A stretch of DNA of 64,000 nt, from positions 62,001 through 126,000 of the forward strand of contig JAHUZV010000025.1 of NCBI GenBank assembly GCA_019264575.1, written 5' to 3'. The notes under the pieces are model-generated. The model was not told the origin of the DNA and made no database searches. It saw only the letters and a program-made list of their open reading frames with translations. The position numbers were made by a program, and so were the translations under genes. The DNA is from Vulcanococcus sp. (GTDB lineage: Bacteria; Cyanobacteriota; Cyanobacteriia; PCC-6307; Cyanobiaceae). Shown here one piece after another: positions 24,070 to 32,217 of this stretch. The stretch's first letter is position 1, and the number at the start of each line of letters is the position of its first letter.

Positions 24070-24860
24070 GCGACTCCGCTTCCAGCAAGGTGTATTTGGT
24101 GGGGGCAGGCCCGGGGGATCCCGATCTGCTCACGATCAAGGCCCATCGGTTGCTCAGCCAATGCGATGCCCTGGTGTACGACTCGCTCGTGCCTCGCGAG
24201 GTGCTCGCCCTGGTGCCAGAAACCGCCGAAAAGCACTTCGTGGGCAAACGGCGCGGCCATCACTCCGTGCCGCAGCCGAGCACCAATGCGGTGCTGGTGG
24301 AGTTGGCGGGCCGCCACCGCTGTGTGGTGCGGCTCAAGGGAGGTGATCCCTTCCTGTTTGGCCGCGGGGGCGAAGAGGCGGCCCACTTAGAGCGCCATGG
24401 CATCGCTGTGGAAGTGGTGCCGGGTGTCACGGCCGGTATTGCCGCGCCCGCCTATGTGGGCATCCCGGTGACCCACCGCCGCGCTGGCAGTTCGGTCACG
24501 TTCGTGACCGGGCACGAAGAGATCGATAAAGGCCGCCCCAGCGTGGATTGGCGCGCCCTAGCCCGCAGCAGCGACGGTCTGGTGATCTACATGGGTCTGC
24601 ACAACCTGCCCCACATCTGTGAGGAGTTGATCGCGGGTGGTTTGGCGGCCAGCACCCCAGCCGCCGCGGTGCAGCAGGGCACCGTGCGCGGCCAGCGTGC
24701 GGTGATCGCCGATCTGCAGGGCTTGGCCGCGGCTGTGCGCCAGGCCGATCTCGCTTCACCCTCGATCGTGGTGATCGGTGAAGTGGTGAATCAGCGGGTG
24801 GAGAGCTGCGCGCCGGAGCCGGCGGCGGTGGAGATGCCGATCCCGCTCAAGCAGGGCTGA
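24066..24860 (+). CDS. cobA: Uroporphyrinogen-III C-methyltransferase
   Basis: Methylates uroporphyrinogen III twice with S-adenosylmethionine to make precorrin-2, the branch-point to siroheme and cobalamin. 264 residues, a single-domain SUMT without the CysG oxidase/chelatase part. Motifs: VYLVGAGPGDPDLLTIKAHRLL (9-30), YDSLV, VVRLKGGDPFLFGRGGEE (SAM site), VVPGVTAGIAAPAYVGIPVTHR, and VIYMGLHNLP. It is coupled to the upstream chelatase-like gene by a 4-base overlap. Supplying siroheme for the adjacent nirA is its probable main task. The last 14 bases overlap a convergent small gene. Confidence 0.96.
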   Translation: MSDSASSKVYLVGAGPGDPDLLTIKAHRLLSQCDALVYDSLVPREVLALVPETAEKHFVGKRRGHHSVPQPSTNAVLVELAGRHRCVVRLKGGDPFLFGRGGEEAAHLERHGIAVEVVPGVTAGIAAPAYVGIPVTHRRAGSSVTFVTGHEEIDKGRPSVDWRALARSSDGLVIYMGLHNLPHICEELIAGGLAASTPAAAVQQGTVRGQRAVIADLQGLAAAVRQADLASPSIVVIGEVVNQRVESCAPEPAAVEMPIPLKQG

Positions 24861-25239
24861 GGCTTGGCGCAGGCCGCAGCGGCCTGCGGTTGCGGTGCAG
24901 ATGCAGCAGGCCCCAACGGCGCTGGGAAGCCTGGGTGGTGCGGTGGATCCAGGCGTCGTCTTCCGCGATCAGCGCGCTTCGGTCGCTGCCCTCGAGGCCG
25001 CTGTACATCAGATGCACGATCCGCTCCGGATCGATCTCCAGGGCCGCTGCTTCTTGCCAGAGCCGCTCGCTGCCCGGGCGATCGGCCCGCTGGAACTGAG
25101 CATCGATCAGCTGCTGCGCCAGAAGCAACACCAGCGCCTGCTGTTTGCGTGCACTGAACGCTGCGCTCGTGACCCCCGAGCGCCAGGCCTGATGGGTGCA
25201 GCTGCTGGCTGGAGCCGTCATCACCATCGGTGCAAACAC
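24847..25239 (-). CDS. Small conserved-looking protein of unknown function
   Basis: About 130 residues, tail to tail with cobA (14-base overlap). Three ATGs (25239, 25227, 25221) are possible starts. The body is a charged helical protein: QALVLLLAQQLIDAQFQRAD, SERLWQEAAALEIDPER, then HLMYSGLEGSDRSALIAEDD and a basic RNRRPLRP tail. No membrane segment, signal or metal motif is visible and I do not recognise a family. The exact NtcA-type palindrome at 25240-25253 abuts the first ATG; if that start is right, the palindrome would lie in the translation-initiation region and could act as a repressor site. Confidence 0.6.
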   Translation of the reverse strand: MFAPMVMTAPASSCTHQAWRSGVTSAAFSARKQQALVLLLAQQLIDAQFQRADRPGSERLWQEAAALEIDPERIVHLMYSGLEGSDRSALIAEDDAWIHRTTQASQRRWGLLHLHRNRRPLRPAPSLSPA

Positions 25240-25253
25240 GTAACCAATGCTAC
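25240..25253. promoter_or_regulatory. Exact NtcA-type palindrome GTA-N8-TAC
   Basis: GTAACCAATGCTAC is a perfect match to the NtcA consensus, flanked by C and G so that the arms are CGTA/TACG. It lies in the 134-bp divergent gap between the unknown small gene and the cupin gene. A second, imperfect copy (GTAGTGCTGCGAAC) occurs at 25301-25314. At the class II spacing toward the cupin gene the -10 box would be ACTGGT, which is poor, and TATGGA lies 7 bases further. A few exact matches are expected by chance in the window, but few in intergenic DNA. Confidence 0.42.
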
Positions 25254-25373
25254 GAACGGCAAAACCACTTGAACCACTGGTCTATGGAAAGGTTGATTAC
25301 GTAGTGCTGCGAACGTTGAAGCGCCGGCTTGTGCGGTTCATTGGCCAATCCACGCCCCGCCGCTTGTTTAGCC

Positions 25374-25931
25374 ATGTCAGCTCTTCCCCTGCAGCAGGAT
25401 TCACTGGAGCGTGAACGTCGATCGCGGGAGCCCGTGGCTTCGGAGCGGGCTCCGATGTTTGAACTGATCCCCTACGAGAAGTTCCGCGATACACCTGCGG
25501 TGCGCTTCTTCGATATCACCGTTGCCGAATCCAACGCCCGCGATCTGGTGATTCACTCCGGCCCTGCCGTAAGCCCGCCGGATGAGGAGAACACCGGTGC
25601 CTGGCAGTTCTATTTGCACCCCCACCAGGAAGACAATCTGCTGGCCCTGCACGGTGGCCGCACCTTCTATCTGGTGAACTTCGGCTGGAATTACCCGTAC
25701 CACATTGTTCGCTTGGAAACCGGCGGCGACATCCTGCGCATCCCCCCCGGCACCTTCCACCGATCCGTGTCGGATCCCGATGGATCGGTGGTGCTCAATC
25801 AGGCTGTGCGCGAGGAGGGCGCCAGTGTGGTGCGCGAGTTTCGCGTGTACAACAGCCGCCTGATTCCGCGGCTGTTTGCCACCACCTTCAAGACAGCGCC
25901 GCTGCCCAAGCTGCACGGGGTGAGCTGGTAG
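25374..25931 (+). CDS. Cupin-fold protein of unknown substrate
   Basis: A 185-residue soluble protein from ATG 25374; an upstream in-frame start at 25329 would add a cysteine/proline-rich leader of no family character. The first 35 residues are charged and likely disordered. The core shows cupin-like strands: FYLHPHQEDNLLALHGGRTFYLVNF (His pair at the first metal motif), then GGDILRIPPGTFHRSVSDPDGSVVLNQAVREEG (second motif, His in TFHR). This looks like a metal-binding beta-barrel. It sits alone on its strand behind an exact NtcA-type site. Enzymatic role or sensor role is unknown. I found no partner gene that identifies the ligand. Confidence 0.7.
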   Translation: MSALPLQQDSLERERRSREPVASERAPMFELIPYEKFRDTPAVRFFDITVAESNARDLVIHSGPAVSPPDEENTGAWQFYLHPHQEDNLLALHGGRTFYLVNFGWNYPYHIVRLETGGDILRIPPGTFHRSVSDPDGSVVLNQAVREEGASVVREFRVYNSRLIPRLFATTFKTAPLPKLHGVSW

Positions 25932-25940
25932 TTCGCGGCC

Positions 25941-26144
25941 TCAGGCCTGCTCGCGGCGGCGGGGCAGGGGCACCACATCGCGCTGATTGAAGCGCTCACA
26001 CACGGCATAGGCAGCGGGCAGATTGGCGACCCGCTGCCAGGCGCCTTCCACCTCGGCATGGTTCACCACGTAGCCACCGGCGCCGTCGCGCGCGATCCGG
26101 CATCCATCGCCTGTGAGCCCGACAAGGTGCAGTTGGCCGCCCAT
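25941..26144 (-). CDS. 67-residue protein of unknown function
   Basis: Starts at ATG 26144, preceded by a good ribosome binding site (AGGAG, 9 bases upstream). The chain begins MGGQLHLVGLTGDGCRIARD and continues GAGGYVVNHAEVEGAWQRV with a basic C-terminus ending PRRREQA. It reads like a compact beta-rich single domain; no motif is recognised. The gap to the DUF2126 gene upstream on the same strand is about 150 bp, and the cupin gene is convergent at 10 bp. It is probably real because of the ribosome binding site and natural composition. Confidence 0.6.
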   Translation of the reverse strand: MGGQLHLVGLTGDGCRIARDGAGGYVVNHAEVEGAWQRVANLPAAYAVCERFNQRDVVPLPRRREQA

Positions 26145-26206
26145 GGATCTGCGCTCCTGAGTGATCCGTACTGATCTGTTTCTACGTCTGCTGAAGGCGG
26201 GCTGGC

Positions 26207-26341
26207 ATGTGTGTTTTTGCCCACGCAATCAATCTTGAGGCTTGGGAAAAAAAGCTGAATCCAGCGCTCGATTTCCTTCGGATTTCAGCGGCGTTAAAGG
26301 CGGAGATCCACTGTGCTGCAATGATCCCCAGCGCCGCGTAG
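26207..26341 (+). CDS. Candidate 44-residue small protein
   Basis: An ATG frame reading MCVFAHAINLEAWEKKLN, then a leucine/isoleucine/alanine-rich helix. It lies in the less GC-rich gap between the 67-residue gene and the DUF2126 gene, and its last 48 bases are antisense to the DUF2126 3' end. No strong ribosome binding site is seen. The composition is protein-like, but the frame may be chance. Confidence 0.2.
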   Translation: MCVFAHAINLEAWEKKLNPALDFLRISAALKAEIHCAAMIPSAA

Positions 26342-28339
26342 GGGCATGGGCATCCCGCTGGGCGCAGGGTGAGCAGTGGTTGCCTCCTTCGCCACTTCGG
26401 TGAGCGGCTCAAAACCGCTGGACTCATGCACCAGCTGCCAGCGCGCAATGGGTGCACCGCCGCCGGCGTGATGCAGCTCCAGCTGCAACGGAACATCCAC
26501 CGGCAGGCAGGGGTGCAGGCAGGGAAAGAGTGCTTCCTGGCGGAAGCGCACCGCCAGCGGTTGCTCCGGGTTGGGCGGCCACAGGAGCGGGCGGCCTTGC
26601 AGCACCAACGTGTAGCTCTCCCGGAAGTTGGCGTTGGTGATCAGCTCAAAGCGCCGCAGCGAACTATCCACAAAGCGGCTGGTGGTGCCGCCCTCCACGG
26701 GCGTGTCGCAGAGCAGAGGCCAGGGTTCCAGGGCCTGACGGATGCTCAGCTCAGCATCTCCTTGCTGCCAGTGCAGCAGTTGAGGAAAGCGCCACTGCCA
26801 CATCGCCCGGAAGGGCTCGGGATCCAGCGGCAGCCCATCGGCAGCCAGATCCGCCAGCACCAGCTCCAGATCAGCCCAGAGGGCGGTGGGCAGCATGGCT
26901 TGATCGTGCAGCTCCGCTCCCCAGTTGCGCAGGGCTGTAGGCCGGTGCTCTGGGTTCAGCAGCCGCACCGCCAGCGCACGGAAGAGCAACGCCACAGCGC
27001 TGCTCCAGCGGTGATCCGGCAGGGATTCCAGGGCGCGGAACTCGAGTAGCCCTTGGCAGCCGGCCGTCCAGGCGGGGTTCCAGAACTTGTCGAGGCTGAT
27101 CTCGCTGCGGTGGGTGTTGCCGCTGCGATCGGCGTGCAGGTGGCGCAGGGTTTCGCCGATGGTCACCCGTTGATCGCCGGCGGGTAGCCGCTCCAGGGCT
27201 GCATGGGCCAGCTGCAGATCGAGCAGGCTGGCGCTGCCTTCATCGGGCCGGGGCGCCTGGGAGGCAGGCCCCACGCTGCGGCCGCTGAACAGGTAGGCCA
27301 GGCAGGGGTGGTGCTGCCAGTAGCGCAGTAGCCCCACGAGCCAGCCGGGCCGCGTGAAAAAGGGGTGTTCATCAAGGCTGGGCCCCCCCAGCAGCAGATG
27401 GTTGCCGCCGCCGGTGCCCTCGCTGCGCTCCCCCTGTTGCTTCCAGCTGCGCAGGCCCACCGCAGCGCCGGCTTCCTCCAGCAGCTGCATCCAGCCGGCG
27501 TAGTCGTGCCAGCTGACGCACACCGGCAGGTTCACCTCCAGCACGCCGGGATCGGCGGTGAGACCAAGCACCTGCCAGTGTTCCATCGCATCCCAGGGCA
27601 GCACGCCGCTCAGCTCCGGCTCCTGCCATCCCTGGCTGTGGGCAGCGATGCGTTGCAGCAGCCGCTCCAGGGGCTCGCGCTCCAGTGGCGGCAAAAACAG
27701 TGCCCAACCGTGGGGGTCGCGCTCCAGGGTGAGCACCTGCCGCAGCTCGCCTTCGGGGAAGTGCTGCAGCGGCAGGCGCAGGCCGGCCGGGCCAGGGGCA
27801 CCGCTCAGCTCCCGCAGCCCTTCCGCCAGCGGCCAGGCCAGTGAGCGCCACTGGTCCTCCTGGAAGGTGAGCGGGATGGCCCACACCTGGCGATCAGCTT
27901 GCAACGGATCCCGCAGGGGCAGGGCTTCCAGCGTGCAGCCCAGATCACGGCCGATCGCCGCCAGCAGGCTGCTCAGTTCCGTGGCGTCGGGCACGTGGCT
28001 GGTTGTGGCGGCGCCGGCGGGCGGCAGCGGCACCAGCGGATTGCCGCTTTTCCCGGTGATCAGCCGCAGCGCCCAGCGCGGGTTCACCTCGCCGTCGTAT
28101 TGCTTGCCGGGGCAATAGAGCACGGTGCAGCCCGGCCAGGCGCGGCGCTTGATCTCGGCGGCCAGGCTGCGGGCGTAGCGGAGCTTGGTGGGGCCATCGG
28201 CGGCCACGCTCCACTCGGCGCCTTCCGGGTGGTTGGGCACCAGCGTGGGCTCACCGCCCATGGTGAGCTGGATGCCGGCTTGCTTCAGGCGGGCCTCAAC
28301 GGCGGCGGCGGTCCTGGTGGTGAGGTTCGCGGTGGTCAC
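26294..28339 (-). CDS. DUF2126 putative amidoligase
   Basis: A 681-residue protein starting at GTG 28339. The N-terminal motif MGGEPTLVPNHPEGAEWSVAADGPTK (27-52) and the later blocks CPGKQYDGEVNPRWALRL, VNLPVCVSWHDYAGWMQLLEEA and GGGNHLLLGGPSLDEHPFF (about 305-335) match what is known of DUF2126, proposed to hold a glutamine-synthetase/GCS2-like COOH-NH2 ligase fold. In many bacteria this domain is fused behind a transglutaminase domain; here it is separate, with the transglutaminase-like gene just upstream. Likely role: ATP-dependent amide bond formation on a peptide or protein, substrate unknown. It is the last gene of the four-gene unit. Confidence 0.85.
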   Translation of the reverse strand: MTTANLTTRTAAAVEARLKQAGIQLTMGGEPTLVPNHPEGAEWSVAADGPTKLRYARSLAAEIKRRAWPGCTVLYCPGKQYDGEVNPRWALRLITGKSGNPLVPLPPAGAATTSHVPDATELSSLLAAIGRDLGCTLEALPLRDPLQADRQVWAIPLTFQEDQWRSLAWPLAEGLRELSGAPGPAGLRLPLQHFPEGELRQVLTLERDPHGWALFLPPLEREPLERLLQRIAAHSQGWQEPELSGVLPWDAMEHWQVLGLTADPGVLEVNLPVCVSWHDYAGWMQLLEEAGAAVGLRSWKQQGERSEGTGGGNHLLLGGPSLDEHPFFTRPGWLVGLLRYWQHHPCLAYLFSGRSVGPASQAPRPDEGSASLLDLQLAHAALERLPAGDQRVTIGETLRHLHADRSGNTHRSEISLDKFWNPAWTAGCQGLLEFRALESLPDHRWSSAVALLFRALAVRLLNPEHRPTALRNWGAELHDQAMLPTALWADLELVLADLAADGLPLDPEPFRAMWQWRFPQLLHWQQGDAELSIRQALEPWPLLCDTPVEGGTTSRFVDSSLRRFELITNANFRESYTLVLQGRPLLWPPNPEQPLAVRFRQEALFPCLHPCLPVDVPLQLELHHAGGGAPIARWQLVHESSGFEPLTEVAKEATTAHPAPSGMPMPLRGAGDHCSTVDLRL

Positions 28340-28397
28340 GGCCAGCGGTGGCTGGCCCTGTCCTCGCGCGCCTGGGCCGATCCGGCAGCACCAACGG

Positions 28398-29267
28398 CTA
28401 CCGCAGTGCGGAACTGAGGAACTCGGCGCTGATATCCCACTCCAGCTCGCTCTCCACGCCAGGTGGGCCGGAGAAGGTGCCGCTCACCGCGGCGGTGAGA
28501 TCAGAGCGCGAGGAGGTGGCCACCGGGATGTAGCGCTCGTCGACGGCGCCCATGCCGCTGGGGTCAAAGCCGCGCCAGCCGGCCCCCTGCAGATACACCT
28601 CGGCCCAGGCGTGCAGGTCGTAGCGCTCCGGTTTGGGTTCCACCAGGTGATAGCCGCTCACGAAGCGGGCCGGCAGGCCCACGCTGCGGCAGCACTCGAT
28701 CATCAGCATCGCCAGATCGCGGCAGGAGCCCACCCGTTCTTTGAGGGTGCGGCCGGCGGGCCAGGCGGGGCCCACGTGGCGTTGGGTGTACTTCACCCGG
28801 TCTTGAATCACTTCCACCAGCTGCTGCAGGAAGTTGAGGCTGCGGCCATCGCTGCCCATCAGCGCTTCCTGGGCCACATCCACAGCCGCGGCATCGTGCT
28901 GGCCATTGGGCAGCCAGCCCTGCAGGTTGCTCAGCAGATCGGGGTTGAGCTTGCCGATCTGCACCGGCAGCTGGGCCATCTGCTCATCGAGGCAGGCCTC
29001 CAGCAGGGGCGGACTGAAGGTTTCCACCTCGCTAGTGGCGATCACCGTGAGCCGATCGGTTTCCCCGAGGAAGCGGGCGCGGGTGATCGTGTCGCCACCG
29101 GCGGCCATCAGCTCATAGAGCTGGCTTGGATCGGGAGATACCTCCAGGCGGAAGTCGATCAACCGCTGAAATCCATGGGGCCGCGGCCGCAGGCAGAAGC
29201 GATGCGGCCCCAGCAACACGGGTTTGGTGTAGCGGTAATCGAACCGGTGGATCAGGCGGGCGCGCAT
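28398..29267 (-). CDS. Transglutaminase-like cysteine protease/transferase
   Basis: 289 residues. The N-terminal region (MRARLIHRFDYRYTKPVLLGPH) is the beta-sandwich that precedes bacterial transglutaminase-like domains. The catalytic triad is intact: Cys182 in GSCRDLAMLMIECC, His219 in YDLHAWAEVYL, and Asp235 in GFDPSG. Proteins of this type act as peptidases or amide transferases. Its start overlaps the alpha-E gene by 16 bases, so translation is coupled, and DUF2126 follows 58 bp downstream. Within the cluster it may trim or resolve amide bonds made by the two ligase-like proteins. No signal peptide is seen, so it should be cytoplasmic. Confidence 0.9.
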   Translation of the reverse strand: MRARLIHRFDYRYTKPVLLGPHRFCLRPRPHGFQRLIDFRLEVSPDPSQLYELMAAGGDTITRARFLGETDRLTVIATSEVETFSPPLLEACLDEQMAQLPVQIGKLNPDLLSNLQGWLPNGQHDAAAVDVAQEALMGSDGRSLNFLQQLVEVIQDRVKYTQRHVGPAWPAGRTLKERVGSCRDLAMLMIECCRSVGLPARFVSGYHLVEPKPERYDLHAWAEVYLQGAGWRGFDPSGMGAVDERYIPVATSSRSDLTAAVSGTFSGPPGVESELEWDISAEFLSSALR

Positions 29268-30289
29268 GCCAGGTCGGGACTGGTGGCGGTAACGGAGACG
29301 GAAGCCTGGGCTGGGGGAACAGCCGAGGACTCCTCTGCTGCGGCCAGGCTCGGCAACACGAAGTAGCGCGCGTGGATCAGCTCATGAAGGTTATTGAGAT
29401 CTTGCTGAAGGGCGTCGATCGCTTCGTGCAGCCCGCCGGAGATCAACTCATCGATGCCGGTGTAGCTCCAGCGGGCGCGGGTGAGGCCGCTGAGGCATTC
29501 GAGCGCGTCGGGCTTGCCGGGCACCGGGCTGGCTGCCACCACCTGCAGGGTTTCGTGGATGCGATCGAGGCAGTAGCGCACGGAGCGGGGGAAACTCGGA
29601 TCCAGCAACAGGAAGGCCGCCACGGCCCGCGGGGTGATCACCCCCTGCTGCGATTGGCGGAACATCTGATAGGCCCCTGCCGTACGCAGCAGCGAGATCC
29701 ACTGCAGTTCATCCAGCACGCCGCCCACCTCTTCCGGGCTGGGCAGCAGCAGGAAATACTTCACATCGAGGATCCGCGTCGTCTTGTCGGCGCGCTCGAT
29801 CAACCGGCCCAGGCGGCTGAATTGCCAGGAGAGATCACGGCTCAAGGTGGCATCGGTGATGCCATAGAAGAGCTGACAGCCGCGGCGGATCTCCCGAAGC
29901 TGCTCCTGGGGCGGCTGGTGCCAGAAGCTGTCGCTCTCCAGCAGGGTCCAGTACAGATCGTTGATCTGCTCCCACATCTCAGTGGTGATCACATCGCGGA
30001 TCTGGCGGGCGTTCTCCCGGGCCAGGGCAATGCAGTTCACGATGCTGCTGGGGTTGTCCTCAGCCTTCACCAGAAACTCCACCACCTGTTCGGGGCCGCC
30101 GCCTGGGTAGAGCTGGTCGAACAGTTCGCGATCACCGCTGGCATCGATCAGCGGTTGCCAGGGCTCGGCGCTGCCCGGGGGGCAGTCGAGCGCCATGGCT
30201 TCACTCACTTCCACGAAGCGCGAGAGATTTTCGGCGCGCTCCACATAGCGATTGATCCAGTAGAGCGAATCAGCAACGCGGCTCAGCAT
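29252..30289 (-). CDS. Alpha-E domain protein (DUF403)
   Basis: A 345-residue, almost entirely helical protein. The N-terminus MLSRVADSLYWINRYVERAEN is the hallmark of the alpha-E family, with SSIVNCIALARENARQIRD, EMWEQINDLYW and LGRLIERADKTTRILDVKYF further on. Conserved glutamates give the family its name. It almost always accompanies the permuted ATP-grasp protein and transglutaminase, and is thought to bind or present the substrate or to act as a hydrolytic partner. The gene overlaps the ATP-grasp stop by 7 bases and the transglutaminase start by 16. Exact activity unknown. Confidence 0.9.
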   Translation of the reverse strand: MLSRVADSLYWINRYVERAENLSRFVEVSEAMALDCPPGSAEPWQPLIDASGDRELFDQLYPGGGPEQVVEFLVKAEDNPSSIVNCIALARENARQIRDVITTEMWEQINDLYWTLLESDSFWHQPPQEQLREIRRGCQLFYGITDATLSRDLSWQFSRLGRLIERADKTTRILDVKYFLLLPSPEEVGGVLDELQWISLLRTAGAYQMFRQSQQGVITPRAVAAFLLLDPSFPRSVRYCLDRIHETLQVVAASPVPGKPDALECLSGLTRARWSYTGIDELISGGLHEAIDALQQDLNNLHELIHARYFVLPSLAAAEESSAVPPAQASVSVTATSPDLACAPA

Positions 30290-31722
30290 GCGCTTTCCTC
30301 CACGATCCAGGTGTCTTTGCAGCCGCCGCCCTGCGACGAATTCACCACGAGCGAACCCCGCTTCAGGGCTACGCGGGTAAGGCCGCCCGGGGTCACCCAG
30401 GCCTCCTTGCCGCGCAGCACATAGGGCCGCAGATCCACGTGGCAGGGATAGAGCTCTCCCTCGCTGAGGGAGGGCACCGTGGAGAGCTCCAGGGTGGGCT
30501 GAGCGATGAAATTGCGCGGATTGGCGCGGATCTTCTCAGCGAATTCGAGGATTTCTTCCTGGCTGGCATGGGGGCCGATGAGCATGCCGTAGCCACCCGC
30601 TTCCGACACCGCTTTCACCACCAGCTCGTTCAGGTGGGCCAGCACGTAGGCCTGATCGTCGGGCCGTGAACAGAGATAGGTGGGAACGTTCTCGATGATC
30701 GGCTCTTCGCCCAGGTAATACCGCACCATTTCGGGCACGTAGGCGTAGATGAGCTTGTCGTCGGCCACGCCGGTGCCCGGTGCGTTGGCGATCGCTACGC
30801 GGCCCTGGGCGTACACCTCCATCAGGCCGCGCACTCCGAGCATCGAATCGCTGCGGAACACGGCCGGATCGAGGAAGTCGTCGTCGATCCGGCGGTAGAT
30901 CACATCCACTGGTTCGAGGCCCTGGGTGGTGCGCATCCACACCCGCCCGTCTTGGCAAGCCAGATCGCGCCCCTCCACCAGGGAAATGCCCATTTGCTGG
31001 GCCAGGTAGCTGTGCTCGAAGTAGGCGCTGTTGAACACCCCCGGGGTGAGCAGCACCACCCGCGGCGCTTCGGTCCAGGGGGCCAGATCCCGCAGGGTCT
31101 GCAGCAGTTGGGAGGGGTAGCTGTCGATCGGCTGCACGGTGCGGCCGCTGAACAGGCTCGGGAACATGCGCTTCATCACGCGCCGGTTCTCGAGGAAGTA
31201 GGCCACGCCCGAAGGGCAGCGCAGGTTGTCTTCCAGCACCCGCCAGGTGCCCAGACCATCGCGGATCAGATCGAGGCCGGAGATCTGGCACCACTTGCCT
31301 AGGGGCGGCCGGAAGCCACGCAGCTGCGGCCGCCAGCCCTGGGAGCTTTCCACGTCTTCGCGGGGGATCACGCCGTCGCGAAGGATGGCCTGATCGCCAT
31401 ACACATCCGCCAGGAAGAGATCGATCGCTTCCAGGCGCTGGATCAAGCCGCGCTGCAGCAGCTCCCAATCGCTGGCACCAATCAGGCGCGGCAGGGGATC
31501 AAAGGGAAGGATGCGCTCGCCGCCGCGATTGCCGGAATCGTTGAGGCGAAAGGTGGCCCCCAAGCGCTTGAGCAACATGCCGGCCGCGGCGTGGTTGCGG
31601 TTGAGCTGCTCAAGCCCAAGGGCGCCGAGGGAGGAGAGCAGCGGCTGCAGCGCGCTGCGGGGCTCTTCGCTGGCGCTGAAATATTCGTCGTAGCCCTTGC
31701 TGGGCCGGTAGTCGGTGAACAT
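30283..31722 (-). CDS. Circularly permuted ATP-grasp protein (DUF404/DUF407)
   Basis: 479 residues, first gene of the unit. Characteristic blocks are GGERILPFDPLPRLIGASDW (67-86), QRLEAIDLFLADVYGDQAILRDGVIP, LEDNLRCPSGVAYFLENR, DDFLDPAVFRSDSMLGVRGL, ANAPGTGVADDKLIYAYVPEM and, near the end, HVDLRPYVLRGKEAWVTPGGLTRVAL. These are the nucleotide- and metal-binding parts of a permuted ATP-grasp fold, which makes amide or thioester bonds via an acyl-phosphate. The natural substrate is unknown. A GTA-N8-CAC element with a CATGAT box at the class II distance lies just upstream (31772-31785), suggesting a promoter with a 15-base leader. Confidence 0.9.
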   Translation of the reverse strand: MFTDYRPSKGYDEYFSASEEPRSALQPLLSSLGALGLEQLNRNHAAAGMLLKRLGATFRLNDSGNRGGERILPFDPLPRLIGASDWELLQRGLIQRLEAIDLFLADVYGDQAILRDGVIPREDVESSQGWRPQLRGFRPPLGKWCQISGLDLIRDGLGTWRVLEDNLRCPSGVAYFLENRRVMKRMFPSLFSGRTVQPIDSYPSQLLQTLRDLAPWTEAPRVVLLTPGVFNSAYFEHSYLAQQMGISLVEGRDLACQDGRVWMRTTQGLEPVDVIYRRIDDDFLDPAVFRSDSMLGVRGLMEVYAQGRVAIANAPGTGVADDKLIYAYVPEMVRYYLGEEPIIENVPTYLCSRPDDQAYVLAHLNELVVKAVSEAGGYGMLIGPHASQEEILEFAEKIRANPRNFIAQPTLELSTVPSLSEGELYPCHVDLRPYVLRGKEAWVTPGGLTRVALKRGSLVVNSSQGGGCKDTWIVEESAC

Positions 31723-31771
31723 CGCCGAGCCTGCGGTGGCGTGATCATGCAGAGCTGCCTTGACCCTCCAG

Positions 31772-31785
31772 GTGGCTGTTGCTAC
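31772..31785 (-). promoter_or_regulatory. GTA-N8-CAC element before the ATP-grasp operon
   Basis: On the minus strand GTAGCAACAGCCAC lies 50 bases before the ATP-grasp ATG. If bound like NtcA at -41.5, transcription would start near 31737 with CATGAT (31744-31749) as -10, a 4 of 6 match to TATAAT. Seventeen of 22 bases match the element upstream of nrtA. It also lies in front of the divergent PilZ gene. Assignment to NtcA is a hypothesis. Confidence 0.32.
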
Positions 31786-31834
31786 GGAAGTGCAGGGTTG
31801 CCCGGTTCAGGCAGGTCCCCCTAGCGTCTGGGCC

Positions 31835-32217
31835 ATGGCCAGCCCCTTCCCCCCGCTGGATCAACCCCTCTGGGATCAGGCGGGCGAAGCGCTCAATCGC
31901 CGCCGAGACCAGCGGCTGGAGGTGGGCAGTGTGCTGCCGGTTCAGCTGCGGGCGGTGCCCCCCGGCCAGGTTCCTGGCGCCTGGTTCAGCGCCGACATCC
32001 TCGACATCAGCCATGGCGGCCTGGCGCTGTTGCTCTCCTCCAGCGCTGCCTTTCCCCCACGGGCGGCGCTGCTGCTGGATGTGAGCAACCACCCCGGCTT
32101 TGGCCGGGTGCGGCTGGCCGCCACCCTGCGCTGGAGCACCGCGGCCGATGGATTGGGGGCGCTCCAGGTGATCGGCGTGCAGCTCGATCAGCCCCTACCG
32201 CTGGTGCCGCCGCTGGT

